In this document: positions 1 through 7,891 of the stretch, one piece after another
Layout of the letters: each line of letters starts with the position of its first letter
How positions within the stretch are numbered: position 1 is the first letter of the stretch
Assembly (NCBI GenBank): GCA_017398725.1
Contig: JAFQFA010000020.1
Coordinates: forward strand, 1 to 49,943
Source of the DNA: Oscillospiraceae bacterium
Lineage (GTDB): Bacteria > Bacillota > Clostridia > Oscillospirales > Oscillospiraceae
Length of the DNA stretch: 49,943 bases
Reading direction: 5' to 3'
Program-made: the position numbers and the translations under genes
The notes under the pieces: generated by a model
The model's database searches: none
Seen by the model: the letters and a program-made list of their open reading frames with translations, nothing else
Told to the model about the DNA's origin: nothing

Positions 1-81
1 AGATATATTCATTTCTATAACCACGAGCGCATCCAGAATAAAACCGGAGTGGCGCCGCTGACGCTGCGCCACTCCGCATAA
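1..81 (+). CDS. IS3-family transposase, C-terminal end only (partial)
   Basis: Reading frame 1 gives 26 residues and then TAA: R-YIHFYNHERIQ followed by NKTGVAPLTLRHSA. The pattern Y-x-x-F-Y-N-x-x-R-x-Q followed by K-x-G-x-x-P-L is the usual extreme C-terminus of the rve integrase domain in IS3-family OrfB proteins, just past the last residue of the DDE triad. The protein would cut and join DNA to move the element. Everything upstream lies outside the window, so activity cannot be judged. The family call is by motif memory only; a related IS3-family group is possible. Confidence 0.75.
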   Translation, partial: RYIHFYNHERIQNKTGVAPLTLRHSA

Positions 82-141
82 AACTAAATATTTCCTACAC
101 AGGTGCTTTTTTGTGCTGTCCGCACAAACTGGGGCAGTTCA
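1..141 (+). mobile_element. Right end of an IS3-family insertion sequence
   Basis: The window opens inside an IS. It holds the last 26 codons of the transposase (1-81) and about 60 bp of terminal sequence ending in CAGTTCA at 141. The terminal stretch at about 106-141 is an imperfect inverted match to 49803-49838 at the other window edge. Shared blocks, read inward from the tip, are TGAACTG, CCAGT (CCAGT/CCAGTT), CGGACA and a run of A. Insertion is 31 bp downstream of the thiolase stop codon, so any original terminator of the leftward operon may have been displaced. The exact tip is inferred from the inverted repeat; no target duplication can be tested because the other end of this copy is outside the window. 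Confidence 0.75.
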
Positions 142-172
142 ATGCATGTCTGCTTTTTTATGTAGAGATCAA

Positions 173-1381
173 TTATCTGCGCAGGTTCTCGATCAAAGTG
201 GTAACGCCCTGACCACCGCCGCAGCAGGAGGAGAACAGACCGTAACGGCCGCCGGTGCGGGCCAGCTCCTTCATGCAGAAGATGCCGATCCGGGCGCCGG
301 ATGCACCGTTGGGATGGCCAAAGGCAATGGCACCGCCGTTGGGGTTCCACTTTGCCTGATCGATGGTAGCGCCGGATTGGGCTTCCATCTCCTTGATGAC
401 GGATAGGTTCTGAGCAGCAAAGGCTTCGTTGCACTCAAACACATCAATATCGCCCACAGTCAGACCGGCTCTTTGGATGGCCATCAGGTTGGAGTAGGCG
501 GGGCCGATGCCCATGAACCGGGGCTCTACGCCGAAATCAGCGCCGGTGACCCAGCGGGCAAAAGGCTCATAACCCAGTTCCTTGGCTTTCTCGGCGGTCA
601 TCATCAGCACGAAAGCAGCACCGTCATTCAAACCGGAGGCGTTGCCGGCGGTGGTAACGGAATCTTCGGTGCCCCGGACAGCCTTCAGCTTGGCAAGGCC
701 TTCCATAGTGGTGGTGGGGCGAAGATGCTCGTCCTTATCAAAGATCACCTCAGGGGTCTTCTTGGTGGCGGGGATCACCACGGGGGCGATCTCTTCCGTG
801 AAGTAGCCCTTTTCCACGGCTGCGGCAGCACGCATCTGGCTGCGGAATGCGAACTCGTCGCAAGCCTCCCGGGTGATGCCCCATTTCTGGGCCATCAGGT
901 CGGAAACCTCGATCATGGGAATCCGCTGGGCGGGATCGTTGTGGATGATGGCTTGGATCACCTGCGGGCCGAGACCCTTGTAAGGCTGGACACAGGTGGA
1001 GTAGCGGACATACTTCTGGCTGTGGGATTCCATACCGCCGGCGATGACCACATCGGCAGCGCCTGCGAGGATCTTCCAAGCGGCGTGGTTGATGGCGTCA
1101 ATGGCGGAGCCGCACTGCATTTCAACATAAGAAGCGGAGGTCTCAAAAGGCAGACCGGCAGCCATGGAAACATACCGGGCAGGGCTGTGGGAGTGGGGGC
1201 AGTGGGCAGCGGAGCCGCACATAACGGAATCCACCTTGCCGCCCTTTTCCAGAATCTGGGTCTTTTCTACCAAGGCCTTGACCACCAAAGCGCCCAAGTC
1301 GGTAGCGAAAATATCCCGCAGGGTGCCGCCCTGCTTGCCGAAGGCGGTACGCATACCGTCAACAAATACAACTTCTCTCAT
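173..1381 (-). CDS. Thiolase (acetyl-CoA acetyltransferase type)
   Basis: A 402-residue protein of normal length for a type II thiolase, which cleaves 3-ketoacyl-CoA with CoA or condenses two acetyl-CoA in reverse. Catalytic residues are visible: nucleophile Cys90 in VEMQCGS, His356 in GHPNG and Cys386 in SSCCGGGQG, preceded by the NPNGGAIAFGHP block. No signal peptide, so cytosolic. It is the last gene of a leftward operon after a 3-hydroxyacyl-CoA dehydrogenase and a class III CoA-transferase, the expected order for the last steps of a beta-oxidation-like route. The 41-nt gap from the preceding stop carries a ribosome site (AAAGGAA) before ATG. Substrate chain length cannot be read from sequence; the context suggests a degradative role rather than butyrate synthesis, since no crotonase or butyryl-CoA dehydrogenase is nearby. 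Confidence 0.93.
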   Translation of the reverse strand: MREVVFVDGMRTAFGKQGGTLRDIFATDLGALVVKALVEKTQILEKGGKVDSVMCGSAAHCPHSHSPARYVSMAAGLPFETSASYVEMQCGSAIDAINHAAWKILAGAADVVIAGGMESHSQKYVRYSTCVQPYKGLGPQVIQAIIHNDPAQRIPMIEVSDLMAQKWGITREACDEFAFRSQMRAAAAVEKGYFTEEIAPVVIPATKKTPEVIFDKDEHLRPTTTMEGLAKLKAVRGTEDSVTTAGNASGLNDGAAFVLMMTAEKAKELGYEPFARWVTGADFGVEPRFMGIGPAYSNLMAIQRAGLTVGDIDVFECNEAFAAQNLSVIKEMEAQSGATIDQAKWNPNGGAIAFGHPNGASGARIGIFCMKELARTGGRYGLFSSCCGGGQGVTTLIENLRR

Positions 1382-1422
1382 AAGAATATTCCTTTCAAGT
1401 GGTGTTTATGTAGCCCGGTGTA

Positions 1423-2277
1423 TTACTCGTAATCGTAGAAACCGTGGCCGGTCTTGCGGCCATAGTAGCCCTTGTCGTACAGCTCCTTGAAGTGGTCGTA
1501 CATATCGGGCTTAACGCCGGTCTTCTTGTATTTTTCCTGCATCATGGTAAAGCTCAGGTCGATACCGGTCAGGTCGGTCATGCGGAACACGCCCATCTTG
1601 TGGTTAAAGCCGTACTCCAGCGCGATATCCACTTCCTGCGGGGTGCAGTAGCCTTCCTGCACAAGGTGTCTTGCCCGTTCGGTCAGACCGCCGAGGAGGT
1701 AGTTGCCGGCGAAGCCGGGGATTTCCTTCTTCTGCCAGATGGGCATCTTGCCGATGTTCTTGCAGAAATTGTAGGCAGCTTCCGCGGTTTCGGTGCTGGT
1801 GTGGGGACCCTGCACCACTTCCACGAACTTCATGACCAGTGCGGGGTTGTAGTAGTGCATGTTGCAAAGGCGGCTGGGGTTGCGCAGGCAGTCAGCGAAC
1901 AGGGAAGAGACCATAAAGCTGGAGTTGGTGCAAACGATCACATCTTCGCCGATGATCTGATCCAGCTGACGGAAGAAGTTGGCCTTCACATCCTGAATCT
2001 CCACGATGCACTCGATGACGCAATCTACGCCTTCCACAGCCTTTTCCAGAGAAGCTTCCAGATGGAACTTAGCCTTGGTGGCAGCGACCTGCTCCTCGGT
2101 CATACGGCCCTTGGCGATACGGCCTGCCAGATAATCCTCTTCCCAAACCTTCACTGCATCCAGCACTTCGGGCTTCAGGTCGTACACAGTGGCATCATAG
2201 CCGTGGATGGAGGCACACAGGGCGATCTGCCGGCCCATCAGGCCGCCGCCGACTACACAAATCTTTTTGATTTCCAT
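1423..2277 (-). CDS. 3-hydroxyacyl-CoA dehydrogenase
   Basis: 284 residues, the usual size of a stand-alone 3-hydroxybutyryl-CoA dehydrogenase, which oxidises L-3-hydroxyacyl-CoA to 3-ketoacyl-CoA with NAD. The N-terminal Rossmann motif GGGLMG is at 10-15 and an acidic Asp33 follows strand 2, favouring NAD over NADP. The catalytic pair His141 and Glu153 sits in HYYNPALVMKFVE, and the substrate-side serines are in the TNSS block around 118-120. The C-terminal half is the dimerisation/substrate domain. YYNP replaces the commoner FFNP. The neighbours supply the acid activator (CoA-transferase, upstream) and the cleaving thiolase (downstream). The ATG is preceded by AAGGAGAAA at good spacing. Exact acyl chain unknown. 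Confidence 0.92.
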   Translation of the reverse strand: MEIKKICVVGGGLMGRQIALCASIHGYDATVYDLKPEVLDAVKVWEEDYLAGRIAKGRMTEEQVAATKAKFHLEASLEKAVEGVDCVIECIVEIQDVKANFFRQLDQIIGEDVIVCTNSSFMVSSLFADCLRNPSRLCNMHYYNPALVMKFVEVVQGPHTSTETAEAAYNFCKNIGKMPIWQKKEIPGFAGNYLLGGLTERARHLVQEGYCTPQEVDIALEYGFNHKMGVFRMTDLTGIDLSFTMMQEKYKKTGVKPDMYDHFKELYDKGYYGRKTGHGFYDYE

Positions 2278-2296
2278 GTTTGTTTCTCCTTAATGC

Positions 2297-3508
2297 TTAT
2301 TTAATAGCACCGCTTTGGTGCATAGCTACAAGTTGTTCGGGGGTATAGCCCAGATCGGACAGCACACGGTCGGTGTCGGCGCCGATGCCCGGGGCGGTCT
2401 TGGTGACCGGCAGGCCTACGGAGTCCATCTCGATGGGGCTGCTGGGCATCACGCTGGTGTTGCCGCTGGCAAACTGCACATGCTCTAAGTAATCGTTGGC
2501 CCAAGCCTGTTCGTCCTTGTGGATATCCCGGAAATGGTTCATTCGGGTCATGGGAATATCCAGCTCCTTCGCCTTTTGCAGCCAGTAGGCTGCCGGCTGC
2601 GTCAGGAAAGCCTGCCGGAAGATCTCATAGTATTCGGCTCTGCGCTTCCAGCGGCCTTGGGGGGCCTTAAGCTCTTCGTCCAGCGACAGATCCTCCCGAC
2701 CGATCATGGTGTGCATCCGGGCGTAGAGGGCTGCGTTGTAACCGGAAATGAAGATCCATTCGCCGTCAGCGCACTGATAGTCGTTGCCGGGTACGGCGGA
2801 GGAGGGACGGTCCACAGGGTATTGCTTGAATTCCGGGAACTGGGTAACGATGTTCATGGTGCCCATGGTGAAGATGCTGTTGTGCATCAAACCGGAGCGG
2901 ACGCAGTCACCCAGACCGGTCTGGGTGCGGCGATAGAGGGCAGCACAGATCTCTGCCAGCAGCAGGTAACCGGAAACCGTGTCACCCATGCTGGAGGGGG
3001 GCTGCGCCGGGGAATAGTGGTCGCCGGCCAGCGACATATCCCGGAGGAAACCGCCTCTGGCCCAGAATGCGCTGGTGTCGAAAGCGGGCATGTCCTTATC
3101 AGGACCCTTTTCGCCGTAGCCCAGCAAGATGGCGTAGATCAGCTTGGGATAACGGTCCTTCAGGTCTTCGTAGTCAAGGCCCAGTTTATGCAAGGCTTTG
3201 GGCCGGGTATTGGTGATCAGCACATCCGATTGTTCCAAAAGCTTGTGGAAAGCCTCCATGCCCTCGGGGGTCTTCAAGTTCAGGGCAATGTGCTTTTTGC
3301 CGGAGTTATAGATGTCAAACACCGGATTTTCTGCATCGCTGAAACGGCTGGAGATGTAGTTGACACCTGTGATTCGCCAAGGGTCACCTTCCGGGCGTTC
3401 CACTTTGATGACCTCAGCACCCAGATCAGCCATCAAACGGGCGGCAACCGGGGCAGCCACAAAGGTGGAAAATTCCAGAACCCGAATACCGGATAAAGGT
3501 TTATTCAT
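2297..3508 (-). CDS. Class III CoA-transferase (CaiB/BaiF family)
   Basis: 403 residues, typical for the CaiB/BaiF (formyl-CoA transferase) family, which moves CoA from an acyl-CoA donor to a carboxylic acid through an aspartyl anhydride. It opens with the family signature LSGIRVLEFSTFVAAPVAAR and the block LGAEVIKVERPEGDPWR. The likely catalytic Asp is Asp144 in PAFDTSAFWARGG. First gene of the leftward operon, 19 nt before the dehydrogenase, with a near-consensus promoter at 3545-3573. It probably activates the pathway's acid, using a later CoA intermediate as donor (inference). The family is broad, so the acid cannot be named. Confidence 0.92.
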   Translation of the reverse strand: MNKPLSGIRVLEFSTFVAAPVAARLMADLGAEVIKVERPEGDPWRITGVNYISSRFSDAENPVFDIYNSGKKHIALNLKTPEGMEAFHKLLEQSDVLITNTRPKALHKLGLDYEDLKDRYPKLIYAILLGYGEKGPDKDMPAFDTSAFWARGGFLRDMSLAGDHYSPAQPPSSMGDTVSGYLLLAEICAALYRRTQTGLGDCVRSGLMHNSIFTMGTMNIVTQFPEFKQYPVDRPSSAVPGNDYQCADGEWIFISGYNAALYARMHTMIGREDLSLDEELKAPQGRWKRRAEYYEIFRQAFLTQPAAYWLQKAKELDIPMTRMNHFRDIHKDEQAWANDYLEHVQFASGNTSVMPSSPIEMDSVGLPVTKTAPGIGADTDRVLSDLGYTPEQLVAMHQSGAIK

Positions 3509-3537
3509 AAGTAATCCCTTCTATTATCTATAAATTT

Positions 3538-3556
3538 CCTTTCTATTATAGAAAGG
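3538..3556. promoter_or_regulatory. 19-bp palindrome over the -10 of the CoA-transferase operon
   Basis: CCTTTCTAT-T-ATAGAAAGG: two perfect 9-bp arms about one central base, covering the TATAAT box of the leftward promoter and the expected transcription start. Its placement is what one expects of a repressor operator, or of a short hairpin at the 5' end of the message. The binding protein is unknown; AraC proteins usually prefer direct repeats, so a second regulator encoded elsewhere is possible. Confidence 0.5.
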
Positions 3557-3573
3557 AGTGTCTATAAAGTCAA
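3545..3573 (-). promoter_or_regulatory. Sigma-A type promoter of the CoA-transferase/dehydrogenase/thiolase operon
   Basis: On the minus strand TTGACT (3568-3573) is followed by exactly 17 bases and TATAAT (3545-3550). The start codon at 3508 lies about 30 nt beyond the predicted start of transcription. It is close to consensus, and an overlapping palindrome suggests it is held off by a repressor. Confidence 0.75.
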
Positions 3574-3652
3574 TGCCAAAAAACGAATATTTTACAATTT
3601 GTGCAACCCAGTGATTGGAGCATGGCGGAGACAATCGGAATATTCCGCAAAA

Positions 3653-4552
3653 CTACTGGTCTTCCCACAAACACCGGTACTGGGAGGGGGTCACCCCGGC
3701 GATTTTCAGGAAGTTCCGGTAGAAGGTGGTGTCATCCTGATAGCCAACGGAGGTAGCCACTTCCGATAAGGAAAGTTGTTTTTGAGAACGGATCAGCATT
3801 TGCGCCTCGGCAATCCGTTTCTGGGCGATATATTGCCGCAAAGGCAGCCCGGAGAGCTGCGGGAAGGCGGCACAAAACACACTGCGGGACATACCGAATT
3901 GTTTGCATAGCTCGTTCAGAGAAAGCGCTTCCCGGAAATGGGCATCGATATATTCCAGACATTGCTCCACTGTGCCCGTATCTCTGGCGGTGGGGGTGTG
4001 GGGGGCGTTTTGCGGCTGGGAGTAATAGCTTTGGATCAGCAGCTGAAGGGCGCTTGCCACCAGATTGGGGGCGGCGGAAACAAAATCCGGGATCTTTTCT
4101 TGCTGCTGCCAGATCAGGCAGTCCAGAATATTTTGCAAATGCTGCCGCTGGGGGTTATCCAAAACGGTTCGCAGGCGCATACCGATGTGCCGCGGGTCTT
4201 TTGCGTGGAGACCGGTGAGGAACCGGCCTGCTTCGCTTTGGGAAAAACCGGGGCCGAACAAGTCCCATTCAAAGGCAAGGGAATAGACCTCCGACCGGGT
4301 GTTTTCAAAGTGCAGGGCATGGATAAAGCCGGGGGGTACGATAAAGGCGTTTCCGGCGGTGAGCCGCACGGTTTCTCGCTGCTGGATATGCTGCAGTTCC
4401 CCGCTGACCACAAAACAGATTTGATAGTAGTTGTGGTAGTGGGGCTGGTGATCCAAGTATGTACTGCGGATGCGGTAAATGTGGTAGTGCCGCGCTTTGG
4501 CATGAAAGCGCTCCAGATTCACAAATTCAGCCAAAAGCATACCTCCTTCCAT
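3653..4552 (-). CDS. AraC-family transcriptional regulator with cupin sensor domain
   Basis: 299 residues in two domains. An N-terminal cupin-like sensor (about 15-150, with YHIYRIRSTYLDHQPHYHNYYQI and PGFIHALHFEN) probably binds a small ligand. The C-terminal double helix-turn-helix (about 205-297) has LNELCKQFGMSRSVFCAAF and a second helix set in VATSVGYQDDTTFYRNFLK, ending with the conserved GVTPSQYR. It lies between the two arms of the catabolic locus and reads divergently from the fumarase-type genes, so it probably controls both and itself. The ATG at 4552 has no visible ribosome site and falls on the predicted transcription start; TTG at 4534, 7 nt after GGAGG, is the better translation start and would give 293 residues. 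Confidence 0.9.
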   Translation of the reverse strand: MEGGMLLAEFVNLERFHAKARHYHIYRIRSTYLDHQPHYHNYYQICFVVSGELQHIQQRETVRLTAGNAFIVPPGFIHALHFENTRSEVYSLAFEWDLFGPGFSQSEAGRFLTGLHAKDPRHIGMRLRTVLDNPQRQHLQNILDCLIWQQQEKIPDFVSAAPNLVASALQLLIQSYYSQPQNAPHTPTARDTGTVEQCLEYIDAHFREALSLNELCKQFGMSRSVFCAAFPQLSGLPLRQYIAQKRIAEAQMLIRSQKQLSLSEVATSVGYQDDTTFYRNFLKIAGVTPSQYRCLWEDQ

Positions 4553-4559
4553 TTTCTAT

Positions 4560-4588
4560 ATTATTGCACTTGTTAGGACGAATTGCAA
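4560..4588 (-). promoter_or_regulatory. Candidate promoter of the AraC regulator gene
   Basis: Minus-strand TTGCAA (4583-4588), 17 bases, then AATAAT (4560-4565), giving a start near 4553. Two ATTGCA repeats (4563-4568 and 4582-4587) cover its -10 and -35, so the regulator may repress itself. The match to consensus is fair, not strong. Confidence 0.5.
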
Positions 4589-4611
4589 GAAAAATGAAAC
4601 GAAATGCAATT
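4563..4611. promoter_or_regulatory. Cluster of three ATTGCA/TGCAAT sites between divergent promoters
   Basis: ATTGCA occurs at 4563-4568 and 4582-4587 (direct, 19 bp apart) and inverted as TGCAAT at 4605-4610. The outer pair forms AATTGCA-N17-TGCAATT (4581-4611). The last copy abuts the -35 of the rightward fumarase-type promoter, the usual place for an AraC-type activator to touch RNA polymerase. The other two overlap the regulator's own promoter. Binding is inferred from position only. Confidence 0.5.
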
Positions 4612-4638
4612 ACTATTTTTATATATGTGCTGTAGAAT
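4610..4638 (+). promoter_or_regulatory. Candidate promoter of the rightward catabolic operon
   Basis: TTACTA (4610-4615), 17 bases, TAGAAT (4633-4638), about 26 nt before the TTG start of the first gene. The -35 is poor, which fits a promoter that needs an activator; an AraC-type site candidate abuts it. Confidence 0.5.
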
Positions 4639-4663
4639 GAAAGCATAAAAGGAGGGGAATGCC

Positions 4664-5581
4664 TTGATTTCCAGAGAGATTTATGAGGAAGTGATTTTTC
4701 AGGCCATCGCCAAGGGCGCTACCACTATTGCTCCGGATATCCGCCAGGGCTTTGAAAACGCCATCCGCCGGGAAACCAAACCGGCTGCCAAAGAGGGTCT
4801 GGAGAAGACATACGGAAGTATTTTGCGTTCTGCCGAGCTGCGCAATCCTGCTTGCCCGGACACCGGCTGGCCTATCTTCTATTTTAAGGTAGGCAACGAG
4901 TGCAGGCTGGAAGGTGGCATGATGGCGTTGGAAGAAGCCACTCGTAGCGCCGTGCGCAGAGCCACCCGTGAAGGCTTTTTGCGCTCTACTATGAAGCATC
5001 CCCTCACCGGCTTTGATCCCGGCGACAATATTGGCAGCAATGTGCCCAACTTTACCTACCAGTTCGTACCCGGCGACAGCATGGAGGTGACTTATGTTGC
5101 CAAGGGCGGCGGCAGCGAATGTTTTGGCGGTACCCGGCATCGGGTGGTTGCCTTTGCTGACGGCGTGAAGGGTATTGAAAAATTCGTGATCGATTCTTTT
5201 GTGGAGGCTACCCGGTCCGGTGGTATTTGCCCCCCTAATGTGCTGGGCATTGGCATTGGCGGTACGGCAAATATTGCCGCCAACCTTGCCAAGGAAGCCG
5301 CCTGTCTGCGAACATTGGGTTCCAAAAACCCGGATCCTCAGTTTGCAAGGATCGAGGAAGACCTTTACAAGGCGCTTAACAGCCTGGGTGTTGGCATCAT
5401 GGGCATTGGCGGCGATACCTCGGTGCTGGGCGTGCATGTGGAATACGCCTACACCCACATTGCCGGTATCTGCGTTGCTATCAGCAGCAACTGCATGGTT
5501 GCCCGTCGGGGCAGCTTCCGCATTACCGCTGACGGTACTGTAGAGGAAATGGACAGCCCCGATTGGTTCGGTGGGAGGTAA
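4664..5581 (+). CDS. Class I fumarase / tartrate dehydratase-type hydro-lyase, alpha subunit
   Basis: 305 residues, matching the alpha subunit of two-part iron-sulfur hydro-lyases (TtdA or split fumarase). These add or remove water at a beta-hydroxy dicarboxylate such as L-tartrate, malate or citramalate. The three cluster-ligating cysteines are visible: Cys64 in PACPDTGWP, Cys153 in GGGSECFGGTRH and Cys189 in SGGICPPN, followed by GIGIGGTANIAANLAKEA. Start is TTG at 4664, 6 nt after a strong GGAGGGG; no in-frame ATG fits. The beta subunit follows at once. An oxygen-sensitive [4Fe-4S] enzyme suits an anaerobe. Co-location with CoA-transferase and thiolase genes argues for a pathway-specific hydro-lyase rather than the citric-acid-cycle fumarase. 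Confidence 0.9.
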   Translation: MISREIYEEVIFQAIAKGATTIAPDIRQGFENAIRRETKPAAKEGLEKTYGSILRSAELRNPACPDTGWPIFYFKVGNECRLEGGMMALEEATRSAVRRATREGFLRSTMKHPLTGFDPGDNIGSNVPNFTYQFVPGDSMEVTYVAKGGGSECFGGTRHRVVAFADGVKGIEKFVIDSFVEATRSGGICPPNVLGIGIGGTANIAANLAKEAACLRTLGSKNPDPQFARIEEDLYKALNSLGVGIMGIGGDTSVLGVHVEYAYTHIAGICVAISSNCMVARRGSFRITADGTVEEMDSPDWFGGR

Positions 5582-5585
5582 GAAA

Positions 5586-6209
5586 ATGGCTACATATCAT
5601 TTAAAAACGCCGTTATCCCAGACCGATGTGGAGCAGCTGCGCATCGGTGATGTGGTCTATGTTTCCGGCGATGCCTTTACCTGCCGTTCCCGGTTGCATC
5701 GCTGGGTGCTGGACGAAGGGCATGCATTGCCCCAGGCCGGCAAGGACCGGGATCTTTTGATCCATGTAGGACCCATCGTGTTGCGGGAAGAGAATCGGTT
5801 CAAGCTGGTCTCTTTTATGCCAACCTCCAGCATCCGCTTTGAAAAGTGGGGTGCCCGGGCGGTGGAGCAGTGGGGCTTGCGGATGATCATCGGCAAGACC
5901 ACCATGGGACAGGAAACCATGGACATGATGAAAGAAAAAAAGTGCGTCCATGTATCGCCCCAGTGCGTCAGCCCCAACAGCTGGGTGCAGAACATCGATA
6001 TTACCGATGTGGAGCTGTTCGACGAGCTGGGTACCATCGAAGCCACCTGGAGCATGACGGTAAAGGAACTTGGCCCCTTTGTGGTGGATATCGATTGCCA
6101 GGGCAACAACCTGTATAAAAATCATGAAAAAGAAGTGGACGAAGCCCGGGATAAGGCATTAAAAGCCCTGGGCATCGACCCCGACTTCCAGTATACAAAA
6201 CTGTATTGA
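5586..6209 (+). CDS. Class I fumarase / tartrate dehydratase-type hydro-lyase, beta subunit
   Basis: 207 residues from ATG 5586, preceded by GGGAGG at 5572-5577; a GTG at 5571 is in frame but would put the ribosome site inside the gene. The family core is visible in LRIGDVVYVSGDAFTCRSRLHRW near the start, in DLLIHVGPIV, and in IGKTTMGQETMDMMKEKKCV, which resemble the substrate-binding swivelling domain of fumarase/TtdB. It pairs with the alpha subunit 4 nt upstream to complete the active site. Typical beta subunits are about 200 residues, so it is full length. Substrate specificity among tartrate, fumarate and mesaconate cannot be decided from sequence. Confidence 0.9.
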   Translation: MATYHLKTPLSQTDVEQLRIGDVVYVSGDAFTCRSRLHRWVLDEGHALPQAGKDRDLLIHVGPIVLREENRFKLVSFMPTSSIRFEKWGARAVEQWGLRMIIGKTTMGQETMDMMKEKKCVHVSPQCVSPNSWVQNIDITDVELFDELGTIEATWSMTVKELGPFVVDIDCQGNNLYKNHEKEVDEARDKALKALGIDPDFQYTKLY

Positions 6210-6221
6210 GGAGGGAGTAAC

Positions 6222-7580
6222 ATGAAAGAACTGAAAATCCTTTCTCCCAGTGGGATCGTGGGCTACGGTTTTCCGGAGGATTCTTTTTGGGCAGGTGTGG
6301 CGTTAAAGCCGGATCTCATTGCCTGCGATGCCGGATCTACCGATCCCGGTCCTTATTACCTGGGCAGCGGCGTGCCCTTTACCAACGCCACCGCGGTAAA
6401 GCGGGATTTGAAGCTGATGCTCAAAGCCGCCTGCCAGCTGAATATCCCCTTGGTGATCGGCTCCATGGGATCCAGCGGTACGGATGTACAAATGGCCCGG
6501 GAACTGGCGACTATCCGGGAGATCGCGAAGGAGGAAAACCTGTCCTTTAAAATGGCGGTGGTCTCTTCTGAGTTTGAAAAGCAGACCTTGGTGGAAGCCC
6601 TGCAGGATGGCAAGATCGAAAAGCTGGGTCCTGCCCCCATGCCCACCGAAGCAGATATCCTGGAAAGCACCCACATCGTTGCCCAAATGGGAATCGAGCC
6701 TATTATCAAAGCGCTGGACGACGGCGCCCAGGTGGTGATCTGCGGTCGGTGTTATGACCCGGCAGCCTTTGCGGCCCCTGCCATTCGGCTGGGCTACGAT
6801 AAAGCGCTGTCGCTGCATCTGGGCAAGATCCTGGAATGCGCCGCCATTTGCGCCACCCCCGGCAGTGCATCCGATTGCATCATGGGTTACTTGGGCGAGG
6901 ATTACTTCTGCGTAGAGCCGGTAAGTCCGGAGCGCAAATGCACCCCCACTTCGGTATCTGCCCATACCCTGTATGAAAAGAGCAATCCTTACATCCTGCC
7001 CGGTCCCGGCGGACACCTGGACCTTTCCGATTGCGTGTTTACTGCTGATTCTGACCGCCGTGTCCGGGTCACCGGCTCCCGGTTCGTGCCGGAGGCTGTT
7101 CCATCTGTAAAGCTGGAGGGCGCCAAAGAGGCAGGCTGCCGTACTCTTTCCATCTGTGGCAACCGGGATCCCATTTTCATTTCCCAGCTGGACGATATCC
7201 TGGAAAATGTGAAAAAGCGCACTGCCGATAACCTGTCTGCCGACTTTGACTACCGGCTGGACTTCATCGTTTACGGCAAAAACGGCGTGATGGGCGCTTT
7301 GGAACCCCAGACAGAGGTTACTTCCCACGAGGTGGGCATTGTGATCGATGTGGTTGCCCCTACCCAGGAACATGCCAATGCGGTGTGCGCTGTGGCGCGC
7401 TCTACCATGCTCCATTACGGCTATCCCGGACGGATCGCCACCGCCGGCAACCTGGCGTTTCCCTTCTCTCCGTCGGATATCAAGGTGGGTCCGGTGTATG
7501 TGTTCAGCGTGTACGCCCTGCTCCGGACAGAGCATCCGGAAACCCTGTTTACCCCTGTTTATGAGGAGGTGGGCAAATGA
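6222..7580 (+). CDS. AtuA-family protein (DUF1446, acyclic terpene utilisation-like)
   Basis: 452 residues with the AtuA/DUF1446 N-terminal pattern: ILSPSGIVGYGFPEDSFWAGV, DLIACDAGSTDPGPYYLGSG, PLVIGSMGSSGTDVQM and DGAQVVICGRCYDPAAF. The name comes from AtuA of the Pseudomonas acyclic terpene (citronellol/geraniol) pathway, whose own reaction is unclear. Related proteins sit beside CoA-acid catabolism genes in many bacteria, often with a DUF4387 partner, as here (4-nt overlap with the next gene). It is cytosolic, with no signal. The usual DUF1446 core is about 350-450 residues, so this is full length. The enzymatic role is unknown; its place between a hydro-lyase and CoA-ester enzymes suggests a step on the hydroxy-acid or enoyl intermediate (inference). 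Confidence 0.85.
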   Translation: MKELKILSPSGIVGYGFPEDSFWAGVALKPDLIACDAGSTDPGPYYLGSGVPFTNATAVKRDLKLMLKAACQLNIPLVIGSMGSSGTDVQMARELATIREIAKEENLSFKMAVVSSEFEKQTLVEALQDGKIEKLGPAPMPTEADILESTHIVAQMGIEPIIKALDDGAQVVICGRCYDPAAFAAPAIRLGYDKALSLHLGKILECAAICATPGSASDCIMGYLGEDYFCVEPVSPERKCTPTSVSAHTLYEKSNPYILPGPGGHLDLSDCVFTADSDRRVRVTGSRFVPEAVPSVKLEGAKEAGCRTLSICGNRDPIFISQLDDILENVKKRTADNLSADFDYRLDFIVYGKNGVMGALEPQTEVTSHEVGIVIDVVAPTQEHANAVCAVARSTMLHYGYPGRIATAGNLAFPFSPSDIKVGPVYVFSVYALLRTEHPETLFTPVYEEVGK

Positions 7581-7888
7581 TCTTAAAAGATGTTGCCAAT
7601 GTGATCCGGTCTAAAAATGCAGGTCCTTATGAACTGACCCTGGATGTTATCTTGAAAGATGGGGAAATGTTTGATAAAATCAAAACTGCCGGCATTATCA
7701 ATTCCGATATGATCGCCAAGCTTTATAAGATCCCTGTAGAAGATGTTTTGAGCATTGTGTATTTCCCCAATGCCTTGGCCATCAAGGCAACCATCGTCCG
7801 CCCATTGGCTTCCGGCAATATGGGGGAGCGGGATGTGTATGGCGCCCAGCAGCATGCGCCGCTGGTGAATTATGAATTCGAGGTGTAA
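7577..7888 (+). CDS. DUF4387 family protein, partner of the AtuA-like protein
   Basis: 103 residues: LKDVANVIRSKNAGPYELTLDVI, then FDKIKTAGIINSDMIAKLY and IKATIVRPLASGNMGERDVYGAQQHAPL. This matches the short DUF4387 family, which is commonly fused to or directly follows AtuA-type (DUF1446) proteins. Its ATG overlaps the TGA of the upstream gene (ATGA), which implies coupled translation and probably a 1:1 complex. No catalytic motif is recognisable. It is likely an accessory or second subunit of the AtuA-like protein; function unknown. Confidence 0.8.
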   Translation: MILKDVANVIRSKNAGPYELTLDVILKDGEMFDKIKTAGIINSDMIAKLYKIPVEDVLSIVYFPNALAIKATIVRPLASGNMGERDVYGAQQHAPLVNYEFEV

Positions 7889-7891
7889 CAT

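Noticed and set aside
3636-3647. CGGAATATTCCG palindrome after the AraC gene
   Set aside because: A perfect but short 12-bp palindrome with no promoter next to it. It could be an operator but nothing else supports this.
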